From an uncultured SAR86 cluster bacterium (GTDB taxonomy: Bacteria > Pseudomonadota > Gammaproteobacteria > Magnimaribacterales > D2472), in contig CACPON010000009.1 in the NCBI GenBank assembly GCA_902635645.1, positions 1 through 37,702 on the forward strand: a stretch of DNA of 37,702 nucleotides, given 5' to 3'. The notes below the pieces were generated by a model. That model searched no databases and had not been told where the DNA came from. It saw only the letters and a program-made list of their open reading frames with translations. This document shows positions 26,533-37,702 of this stretch, piece after piece. Each line of letters opens with the position of its first letter. The stretch's first letter is position 1. Position numbers and translations under genes: made by a program.

Positions 26533-27828
26533 TTGGAATTTTGGAATAAATGCTCAGAGAAACTTGAAAACAAGCTCTCACAAGAAGATTTTAACACCTG
26601 GATCAGACCCCTTAAAGGCAATTTAAATAAAAATACTTTAGAAATAGTTGCACCTAATGATTTTATTCTCAACTACGTAGAAACAAACCTTTCAGATGAA
26701 ATCATGGAAATGATTAAATCACAATCAAAAAAAGACATAAGTCTGGTTTTTAAGACATTAACAAAGGAAACATTTGTTGATAAATATAGTAATAATAAGA
26801 AATCTGAAGACACCAAACTAGTTCCATCTTATGTTTTTGATACCTTTGTTGAGGGTAAATCAAATCATGTGGCTCTGGCAGCATCAAAACAGGTTGCCTT
26901 AAACCCAAAAGGTGATTACAACCCATTATTCATTTATGGTGGTGTTGGCCTTGGTAAGACCCACCTAATGCACGCTGTTGGAAACGAGATCCTTAAAAAC
27001 GAACCAAATAAAAGAATTGTTTATGTTCACTCAGAAAAGTTTGTGTCTGATATGGTTAAAGCGCTTCAACTTGGAGCCATGAACGAATTTAAATCTTTTT
27101 ATAGAAACGCTGATGCCCTTTTAATCGATGACATACAGTTTTTTGCAGGAAAAGAGCAGTCACAAGAAGAGTTCTTTCATACATTCAACGCTTTATTAGA
27201 TAGAAACAATCAAATGATACTTACCTGTGACAAATACCCAAAAGAAATTGATGGTTTAGAGGAAAGACTGAAATCAAGGCTTGGTTGGGGGTTGCCTGTA
27301 ATTATTGATCCACCCGAGCTAGAAACTAGAGCTGCGGTACTTCTACAAAAAGCATCTTCAATGGGTGTTTCTCTACCAAATGACTGCGCAATATATATTG
27401 CACAAAGAATAAGGTCAAACATAAGGGAGCTCGAAGGCGCTCTTAAAAGAGTTGTTGCCAATGCAAAGTTTACCAATCAGCAAATAGACCTTGCTCTTGT
27501 TAAAGATGCCCTTAAAGATCTTTTTGTAATTTCTGCAAAAATGGTGAGTATTGAAAATATACAAAAGACAGTGGCTGAGTATTACAACATCAAACTTTCA
27601 GATCTTTTATCTAAAAGAAGAAGTCGCTCTATAACAAGACCGAGACAACTTGCTATGGCTTTAACAAAAGAGCTGACAAGACACAGCCTTCCAGAAATAG
27701 GCGAAGCCTTTAATGGTAGAGACCACACCACTGTTTTGCATGCATGCAAAAAAATTGCGGAACTTAGAAAAGAAAGCCCCTCACACGAAGAGGATTACAG
27801 AAACTTAACAAGAGCACTAACCAATTAA
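26533..27828 (+). CDS. dnaA: Chromosomal replication initiator DnaA
   Basis: This 431-residue AAA+ initiator has the N-terminal domain I (residues 1-75), Walker A GGVGLGKT at 136-143, Walker B ADALLIDDIQFFAGKEQSQE and a C-terminal DNA-binding domain ending in the signature GRDHTTVLHACKKI. The linker is short (about residues 80-100). The start is TTG at 26533, supported by a perfect AGGAGG at 26519-26524 spaced 8 nt away. dnaN starts 2 nt after its stop. Confidence 0.98.
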   Translation: MEFWNKCSEKLENKLSQEDFNTWIRPLKGNLNKNTLEIVAPNDFILNYVETNLSDEIMEMIKSQSKKDISLVFKTLTKETFVDKYSNNKKSEDTKLVPSYVFDTFVEGKSNHVALAASKQVALNPKGDYNPLFIYGGVGLGKTHLMHAVGNEILKNEPNKRIVYVHSEKFVSDMVKALQLGAMNEFKSFYRNADALLIDDIQFFAGKEQSQEEFFHTFNALLDRNNQMILTCDKYPKEIDGLEERLKSRLGWGLPVIIDPPELETRAAVLLQKASSMGVSLPNDCAIYIAQRIRSNIRELEGALKRVVANAKFTNQQIDLALVKDALKDLFVISAKMVSIENIQKTVAEYYNIKLSDLLSKRRSRSITRPRQLAMALTKELTRHSLPEIGEAFNGRDHTTVLHACKKIAELRKESPSHEEDYRNLTRALTN

Positions 27829-27830
27829 TC

Positions 27831-28934
27831 ATGGATTTTTATATCACCAAAGAAGAGATAGTTTCATCTCTTAATGCAACACTTGGGGTTGTAGAAAAAC
27901 GTCAAACCCTCCCAATTCTTGCAAACGTTCTTTTTGAGGTTGATGAATCAACCTTAAGACTCACAGCAACAGATTTAGAATCAGAAATATCAACTATTTC
28001 AACAATATGTAATTTTAAAAGTGGGGGAAGGACAACGGCTCCAGCAAAAAAACTAAGCGAGCTTTGCAGGTTGTTTAAAGAGGGAGACGAGATTCATTTT
28101 TTTCTCGATGGAGACAATCTAAAAATAGAAACAAGCTCCGGTAAATATAATTTATCTACATTGCCAAGTGAAGATTTTCCTGTTTTTGAAAAAGAAGAGG
28201 GCGGAAACACCGTAAACATTACAGGACCAAACTTAAAGGCATTGATATACAAAACATCTTTTGCCATGGGTAATCAGGACTGGAGACATTACCTAAATGG
28301 TTTGTATATTTCAGTTGAGGACAACAATATCACAAGCGTGGCAACGGATGCGCATAGATTGGCTCTAGCCACAGCACCACTAAACGAAGGGGTTTCAGAA
28401 CAAATTACCGGAATCGTTCCAAGAAAATCAATTAATGAAATAGGCAAGATTGTGAGCGATAGTAGCGAAAATATTTTATTACAACTAACGCCTAACTCTA
28501 TTAATGTTAATGTTGCTGGCACCACTTTTTCTAGCAAATTAATTGAAGGCAAATTCCCAGATTATGAACAAGTGATTCCAAGCGGAGAAAGCTCAACCCT
28601 CTCAATTAACAAGAAAGACCTCTCAGAAAGTCTTAGCAGAGTAAGCGTTCTTTCTAGTGAAAAGTTTAGAGGCGTAAGGATGATAACGTCAGAAAACCAA
28701 ATTAACATTTCTGCTAATAACCCAGAAAAAGAACAGGCAGAAGAAAGTATTAATTGTTCTTACGCTGGCGAAAGTATTGATATAGCATTTAATGTTAATT
28801 ATATCCAAGAAATTTTATCTTCAATTGATGGTGAAAGTGTTGAGGTGCATTTTTTTGGTTCTGATAAGAGCTGCCTTATCACAAACCCAGGATCAGATGA
28901 CTTTAAATATGTTGTGATGCCTTTATTAATTTAA
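27831..28934 (+). CDS. dnaN: DNA polymerase III beta sliding clamp
   Basis: This 367-residue protein forms the ring that tethers DNA polymerase III. The three similar domains are recognisable from VEKRQTLPILANVLFEV at the start, ATDAHRLALAT in the middle and YVVMPLLI at the end. Length equals typical clamps (366). It is 2 nt after dnaA and 37 nt before recF. Confidence 0.97.
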   Translation: MDFYITKEEIVSSLNATLGVVEKRQTLPILANVLFEVDESTLRLTATDLESEISTISTICNFKSGGRTTAPAKKLSELCRLFKEGDEIHFFLDGDNLKIETSSGKYNLSTLPSEDFPVFEKEEGGNTVNITGPNLKALIYKTSFAMGNQDWRHYLNGLYISVEDNNITSVATDAHRLALATAPLNEGVSEQITGIVPRKSINEIGKIVSDSSENILLQLTPNSINVNVAGTTFSSKLIEGKFPDYEQVIPSGESSTLSINKKDLSESLSRVSVLSSEKFRGVRMITSENQINISANNPEKEQAEESINCSYAGESIDIAFNVNYIQEILSSIDGESVEVHFFGSDKSCLITNPGSDDFKYVVMPLLI

Positions 28935-28971
28935 TTGCTATAAATTAAATTTCTAGTTTTAATAAACTCAA

Positions 28972-32671
<3,700 letters not shown>

Positions 32672-32674
32672 TAT

Positions 32675-34030
32675 CTATTCATTTATGCACTTTATTAGAT
32701 ATTCTGGTAAAGCATCAATAGATATTCTCTCTTGCTTCATTGTATCCCTATCTCTAACTGTAGCTGTATTGTCTTCCAAGCTCTCAAAATCTATTGTAAT
32801 GCATAATGGCGTACCAATTTCATCGTGTCTTCGATAACCCTTACCTATATTACCTGTATTTTCTAAAACAACTCTTCCTATATTTAAGCTTTGCAACCTC
32901 TTTTTTAAATCAGAGGCTTTATTAACCAGCTCAGCATTATTTTTTTTCAACGGAATTACAGCGGCTTTTATTGGCGAAAGATGTGGTTTAAGCTTTAAAA
33001 CAATTCTTTCTTTGCCCTCGCCCAAATCTTCAACATTATATGCTTCATTCATGATCGCCAAAACACCTCTATCTACACCAGCAGAGGGTTCTATAACATA
33101 TGGAACCACCCATTTCTTTGATTCTATGTCTTGAATTGCCAATCTTGTATTTGAATTATTGTTTGGCATGACTTTGGCAGATATATTAAGTTCATCCTGG
33201 TTTTTTGTATGTGAGCCTAAGTCAAAATCTGTTCTATTCGCTATACCCTCCAATTCTTCAAGCCCATGAGGAAACTTGTACATAATATCAATTGTGCCCT
33301 TTGAATAATGTGCTAACTCATCATCAGGCACATCGTAGAGCTCTATATTATCTTTTGGTACACCTTGTTTTTCCCACCAATCAAGTCTCTTTTTAACCCA
33401 TGTCTTATGCCAATCCTCATCAGTTCCTGGCTTTACAAAAAACTCTAACTCCATTTGTTCAAACTCTCTAACTCTGAAAATAAAATTTCTAGGCGTTATT
33501 TCATTCCTAAATGCTTTGCCTATTTGTGCAATGCCAAAAGGTAATGTTTTCGAAGATGAATCAACAACGTTTTTAAAATTTGTAAATATTTGTTGTGCGG
33601 TTTCAGGCCTTAAGTATGCAAATGAAGTACCATCGTCTATTGGTCCAACATTTGTTTTAAACATAAGGTTAAACTGTCGCGCTTCAGTAAAATCACATTT
33701 ACCCTTGTTGCAGTTTTCAGGTAGTTGATCTTCTCTAAACCTTGATTTACATGTTTTACAATCAACCATGGGGTCTGAGAAAGTATCTTCATGACCAGAA
33801 TACTTTAAAACTGTTGGGTTTGATAATATAGAGGCATCTAAACCTTCAATATTATCGTTTTCATAGACCATAGACGACCACCAAGCGCTTTTTAGGTTAT
33901 TTTTTAGTTCTACACCTAAAGGGCCATAGTCATACATGCCCTGCAATCCTCCATATATTTCCCCAGATTGAAAGATAAAACCTCTTCTTTTACACAAAGA
34001 TACTAAATCATCCATTGTTTTTGCAGTCAA
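32675..34030 (-). CDS. glyQS: Glycyl-tRNA synthetase, single-chain type
   Basis: This 451-residue class II synthetase is the dimeric single-chain form. Motifs include [20 protein letters not shown] near the start, a Cys cluster (CKTCKSRF and a second Cys pair, residues about 96-112), [32 protein letters not shown] and [17 protein letters not shown] in the anticodon-binding domain. E. coli and most gammaproteobacteria instead use the two-subunit GlyQ/GlyS enzyme. The start is a TTG at 34030 with AGGAG 6-7 nt upstream; the next ATG is at residue 6. Confidence 0.95.
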   Translation of the reverse strand: MTAKTMDDLVSLCKRRGFIFQSGEIYGGLQGMYDYGPLGVELKNNLKSAWWSSMVYENDNIEGLDASILSNPTVLKYSGHEDTFSDPMVDCKTCKSRFREDQLPENCNKGKCDFTEARQFNLMFKTNVGPIDDGTSFAYLRPETAQQIFTNFKNVVDSSSKTLPFGIAQIGKAFRNEITPRNFIFRVREFEQMELEFFVKPGTDEDWHKTWVKKRLDWWEKQGVPKDNIELYDVPDDELAHYSKGTIDIMYKFPHGLEELEGIANRTDFDLGSHTKNQDELNISAKVMPNNNSNTRLAIQDIESKKWVVPYVIEPSAGVDRGVLAIMNEAYNVEDLGEGKERIVLKLKPHLSPIKAAVIPLKKNNAELVNKASDLKKRLQSLNIGRVVLENTGNIGKGYRRHDEIGTPLCITIDFESLEDNTATVRDRDTMKQERISIDALPEYLIKCINE

Positions 34031-34159
34031 AGCATTCTCCTAATCCATAAAATGGAACATATGTCTAATTTAATATAAATAAACTATTTATAAAAAATTA
34101 AATCTATAACTATAAAAATCAATTAAGATTATATATCAAACGCTGGATAAGTAATCACA

Positions 34160-35020
34160 ATGAAGCCTATATTTTACATAGTATCTCTAATCCCAATATC
34201 TATAGTTAGAGCTGTTTTATCGACTATATCTAAAACTGGTTTATATAAGCTATCAAATGCTTACAAAGTAACATTGCGAAATTTAAAGATGAGTTATATT
34301 AACCTAAGCCAAAACCAGCTTGAAAAACTTGCATTAGAAAGTTTTATAGAAACATTGGTAAGTGGCTATGAAACCATTCAGTCATGGAGTAGGCCAATTC
34401 ATAATTCAGGAAAAAAGATATTTAGAGTAGAGAATAATTTTCTTCTTAATAAATATATTAACGATGGGAATGGTGTTGCCGTAATTGCGATCCATAATAG
34501 AAGTGTAGATATGTTACTCAAATGGATTAATACAAAAAGTGAAACAACCACACTTTATAAAAAAGTTAAAATTAAAGCGCTTGATCGTTTTGTAAAAAAA
34601 CAAAGAGAAGGGAAAAGCAACAAGGTATATGAAACCAACATGAACGGAGTAAGAAAAATATTTCAAGCATTTAAAGCTGGAAAAACCATATGCATAGCTG
34701 CTGATCAAGTTCCACAAAGAGGCATGGGTGAATATGTAAAACTTTTTAATAATGATGCCTATACAACAACGCTAGCCTCATCAATGTTATATAAAACAAA
34801 GAAACCTGGAGTATTTATTTGTCTTAACTCATTTGGCAATAATAGGCTTGGCATTACAATCAAACCCGCAAAAAATGGCATATATAAAGATAGTGAGTAC
34901 AAACTATCACTTAATAAAAGTATTGAAGAATTAATTAATATAAACCCAATAGATTATTCCTGGGAATACAAACGCTATAGAAGACCTCCATCCGGAGAAG
35001 ACCCATATTCAGACATCTAA
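34160..35020 (+). CDS. LpxL/LpxM-like lipid A acyltransferase
   Basis: This 286-residue protein matches the lysophospholipid/lipid A acyltransferase family. The catalytic motif HX4D is visible as IHNRSVDMLL (H112, D117), and ADQVPQRGMGEYVKLFN is the usual second motif. The N-terminus has one hydrophobic segment (about residues 3-22). It is slightly shorter than E. coli LpxL (306). It probably transfers a secondary acyl chain to lipid A at the inner membrane; an acyl role in other lipids is possible. It faces trkH across 1 nt. Confidence 0.87.
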   Translation: MKPIFYIVSLIPISIVRAVLSTISKTGLYKLSNAYKVTLRNLKMSYINLSQNQLEKLALESFIETLVSGYETIQSWSRPIHNSGKKIFRVENNFLLNKYINDGNGVAVIAIHNRSVDMLLKWINTKSETTTLYKKVKIKALDRFVKKQREGKSNKVYETNMNGVRKIFQAFKAGKTICIAADQVPQRGMGEYVKLFNNDAYTTTLASSMLYKTKKPGVFICLNSFGNNRLGITIKPAKNGIYKDSEYKLSLNKSIEELININPIDYSWEYKRYRRPPSGEDPYSDI

Positions 35021-35021
35021 A

Positions 35022-36455
35022 TTATTTTTGCCAGAATATTGGTGTGAATAAAACAAGAAGAGTAAAAATTTCAAGTCTTCCTAGTATCATTGCAAAAGAT
35101 AATATCCCCTTACCAACCGTCGAAACAGAATTATATGTTTGAGCAACCTCACCAAGACCGGGACCAAGATTATTTAAGCACGCACCAATAGCTGAAAACG
35201 CCGATTGAAAATCAAGGCCTGTAGCAACCAGCCCTAATAACAAAATAATGAAAGATATTACGTATATTGAAAAGAAACCCCATACAGATGCAGCAACATC
35301 ATTTTCGACACTCTTAGTACCAATTTTCAAAGTTATAACAGCATTTGGATGAATCATTTTCTTGAGATTAATATATGCATAATTAATCATTATGAGCACT
35401 CTCCAGGATTTAATTCCTCCTCCAACGGAACCAGAACATGCTCCAATAAAAGCTCCAATCAAGAAAAGAAAACCTATTGATGGACTCCACTGGTTTGTAT
35501 CACCTATTGAAAAACCTGTTGTAGTTACAATTGATACTGAGTGAAAAAGTAATTCTCTAATACTGGCCTGTTCTTGGGTTGAAATATAATTCATTAAAAC
35601 AGATAGCAAGAATATGATTGCCATTATTGAGATAAAGAATCTAAGTTCTGGATCATATAAATATTTAAGAGGTTTTTTCATATAAAAAGCAAAATAATGC
35701 AATGTGAAACTAAGTGCAGACAAAAGCATAAAAAATATACAAACAGCCTCAATCATTCCATTATTAAAGTAACCAATGCTCTGGTCATATGTAGAAAAAC
35801 CACCAATTGAGACCGTGCTTAAACTATGTGATATTGCATCAAATGCATTCATTCCTGCAAAGAAATAAAAAAGAGCACAACTGACAGTAAGTAAAAGATA
35901 TATAAGCCACAAAGCTTGAGCTGTTTCCTTTATTCTTGGTGTTAGTTTTTGGTCATTCATGGCTCCAGGTATTTCTGTTTTATAAAGCTGACCACCTCCA
36001 ATACCCAACAAAGGCATAACTGCAATAGCTAGAACTATTAAACCCATGCCGCCCATCCACTGAAGTAGCTGCCTGTAAAGCAACAATGACTCGGGAAGGG
36101 TACTCAAATTTGATATTACAGTTGCGCCAGTAGTTGTTATACCAGACATTGATTCAAAAAAAGAATCAATAAAAGTCATACCGCTTAACATAAACGGAAT
36201 AGAGCCAGCAGATGACAACACAACCCAGAAAAGAGTTATTACCAAGAAACCATCTTTATGGCTCATATCTTCAACAGTATTCCTTGATATTAACCACCCA
36301 ATGAAGCCAACTATAAAAACAATCAAAAATGTAATAACAAAGACTGACATGGCTCCGTCTTCATAAATTAGAGATGTAATTATTGGAAATATAAATGAAG
36401 TGCTAAAAAACATCACCAAGATGCTGAATAGCTTTAATAAAGGCTTCAGGTTCAT
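35022..36455 (-). CDS. trkH: Trk potassium uptake protein TrkH
   Basis: This 477-residue channel-like transporter has four repeated pore-loop units: SMSGITTTGATV, SLSTVSIGGFSTYD, SVSIVTTTGFSIGD and AIGACLNNLGPGLG. Length and order match TrkH. It imports potassium, gated by the TrkA ring. It follows trkA by 4 nt and is probably cotranscribed with it. Confidence 0.97.
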   Translation of the reverse strand: MNLKPLLKLFSILVMFFSTSFIFPIITSLIYEDGAMSVFVITFLIVFIVGFIGWLISRNTVEDMSHKDGFLVITLFWVVLSSAGSIPFMLSGMTFIDSFFESMSGITTTGATVISNLSTLPESLLLYRQLLQWMGGMGLIVLAIAVMPLLGIGGGQLYKTEIPGAMNDQKLTPRIKETAQALWLIYLLLTVSCALFYFFAGMNAFDAISHSLSTVSIGGFSTYDQSIGYFNNGMIEAVCIFFMLLSALSFTLHYFAFYMKKPLKYLYDPELRFFISIMAIIFLLSVLMNYISTQEQASIRELLFHSVSIVTTTGFSIGDTNQWSPSIGFLFLIGAFIGACSGSVGGGIKSWRVLIMINYAYINLKKMIHPNAVITLKIGTKSVENDVAASVWGFFSIYVISFIILLLGLVATGLDFQSAFSAIGACLNNLGPGLGEVAQTYNSVSTVGKGILSFAMILGRLEIFTLLVLFTPIFWQK

Positions 36456-36459
36456 TGGC

Positions 36460-37702
36460 TTATTTAAAAAGCACCTCTACTTCATTAATTTTGTTTTTAT
36501 CAGATAAAAATATTACCAAGTGATCGTTAAGTGTTAATTCAACACTTGAGCTTGGCATTATAAGCTCACCATGTCTTATAATTGCTGCAATTGCTGTTCC
36601 CTCGGGCAAAGGGATGTCTTTAATAGGTTTTCCAAACAAAGGTGAGGTAAATTCATTCGCATGAACAATGCCCTCAACAGCCTCTGCGCCTGTATTTACT
36701 TTTAAAATAACGTCTTGAGCTACATCACTTTCTCTAAGATCTTGAAGAACAGATGATACGGTAAGCCTGTAAGGCGCTATGTAGACATCTATGAAGCCAG
36801 GTACAAGACCTAAATAAGATGGGTTATTCAGTATAATCATGGTTTTCTTTGCACCCATTTTTTTAGCAAGCAGCGAAGACATGACATTTGTCTCGTCATC
36901 ATCAGTTAAAGCACAAAATATATCAATATTTGCAATATTTTCACTTTTTAAAAGAGATTCATCTGTTGCTGAGCCATTTAGAACTATTGTTTTTTCTAAT
37001 TCTTTTGATAATACCTTGCATCGCTCATTATTAGAGTCAATTAGCTTTACGTTATAGTCTTTTTCAATATCTTTTGCTAAAGAAAAGCCTACTTTTCCAC
37101 CGCCCACAATCATAATTCTGGAATATTGCTCCTCATGGTCCCTAAATTCATCAACAATTGGCCCTATATTAGATTCAGACGATATAAAGTAGACTTCGTC
37201 ATTCTCTTTAATAATAGTATCTCCTGAGGGTATAAAAGGATTTCCTTTTCTGTATATGGAGGCCACAAAAGCATCAATATCTGGCATATCTTCTTTAATG
37301 CCTTTAAGCTCTCTTCCAACAAGCTTCCCTTTTTTCTTTGCCTTAACTGAAACTAGCTTGACCTTTCCATTAGCAAAACTTTCTATTTGATTTGCTCCGG
37401 GATGATCTATTAACTCTTTTAAATGAGTTGTTATTTCATCTTCAGGGCTGATAGGTATATCAATAACCCCTTCACCAAATATATCTAGTTTTCCAAAGTA
37501 AGAGTTATCTCTGAAACGACATATAGTCTTTTTAACATCAAAGGCCTTTTTTGCAATTTGACAAGCAACGATATTCACTTCGTCGTTAGATGTTACAGCA
37601 AGAACAATTGTGTCTTCATCAAGGCCAGATTTTTTTAATGTATTAAGATGAGAAGCAGACCCCTCAACAGTCATAATATCTAACTTATCTTCAAGCTCAG
37701 AT
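36460..37702 (-). CDS. trkA: Trk system regulator TrkA, N-terminus cut by window edge
   Basis: At least 413 residues are visible, and the frame stays open to the right edge (reading SELEDKLDIMTVEGSASHL). About 45 residues are missing compared with TrkA (458). An ATG at 37674 is internal, not the start, since upstream codons match the family. Two RCK units are present; the second Rossmann motif is MIVGGGKVGFSLAKDIEKDY. It binds NAD(H) or nucleotides and controls TrkH. Confidence 0.95.
   Translation of the reverse strand, partial: SELEDKLDIMTVEGSASHLNTLKKSGLDEDTIVLAVTSNDEVNIVACQIAKKAFDVKKTICRFRDNSYFGKLDIFGEGVIDIPISPEDEITTHLKELIDHPGANQIESFANGKVKLVSVKAKKKGKLVGRELKGIKEDMPDIDAFVASIYRKGNPFIPSGDTIIKENDEVYFISSESNIGPIVDEFRDHEEQYSRIMIVGGGKVGFSLAKDIEKDYNVKLIDSNNERCKVLSKELEKTIVLNGSATDESLLKSENIANIDIFCALTDDDETNVMSSLLAKKMGAKKTMIILNNPSYLGLVPGFIDVYIAPYRLTVSSVLQDLRESDVAQDVILKVNTGAEAVEGIVHANEFTSPLFGKPIKDIPLPEGTAIAAIIRHGELIMPSSSVELTLNDHLVIFLSDKNKINEVEVLFK

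Noticed and set aside
37672-37674. ATG as the TrkA start
   Set aside because: The frame continues upstream to the window edge with family-like residues, so the gene is cut by the edge.

Overview
This 37.7-kb window looks like the origin-proximal region of a small, AT-rich, tightly packed gammaproteobacterial chromosome. The core gene order is the classic one: rpmH, rnpA, yidC, mnmE, mnmG, rsmG, parA, parB, the atp operon, glmU and glmS run leftwards. From a divergent promoter region dnaA, dnaN, recF and gyrB run rightwards. The AT bias, short spacers, many 1-8 nt overlaps and small gene sizes suggest a streamlined marine lineage of the SAR86 type. That assignment is inferred from gene content and style, not from a database match.

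Layout. 1-2875: accessory minus-strand genes (VOC protein cut by the left edge, secreted protein, acidic anchored protein, aldo/keto reductase, secreted methyltransferase-like protein). 2981-3981: a plus-strand operon of small membrane proteins, an XRE-type regulator and a 49-aa glycine-zipper peptide. 3993-6400: minus-strand zinc-ribbon methyltransferase, then a cluster of membrane protein, DoxX, VOC, cupin and a previously uncalled 40-aa cysteine-rich peptide. 6407-8721: an array of five small genes separated by degenerate copies of the glmS 3' end. 8704-18771: glmS, glmU and the F1Fo ATP synthase operon. 18806-26350: parB/parA, rsmG, mnmG, mnmE, yidC, rnpA, rpmH. 26533-31970: dnaA, dnaN, recF, gyrB. 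31967-37702: plsC, glycyl-tRNA synthetase, a lipid A-type acyltransferase, trkH and trkA (trkA cut by the right edge).

The most striking feature is downstream of glmS. The gene ends in Ser-Val-Thr-Val-Glu-stop. At 8114, 7582 and 7062 the spacers contain 18-nt sequences that also read Ser-Val-Thr-Val-Glu-stop on the same strand but differ mainly at wobble positions. More degenerate versions lie at 6779 and 6407. Exactly one main gene lies between each pair of copies, and three of the five intervals also have their own terminal inverted repeats. This is what serial site-specific insertion of one-gene units at the glmS 3' end would leave behind. No integrase or transposase is present in the window.

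Other points: a near-perfect parS site is embedded in the last codons of recF, a few kb from parAB. The mnmE-mnmG spacer is a candidate oriC-like region with a sharp change of strand composition across it. The glycyl-tRNA synthetase is the single-chain type, and GyrB is the short form. No stretch above 300 bases lacks a gene. I saw no rRNA, tRNA, CRISPR array or complete insertion sequence.
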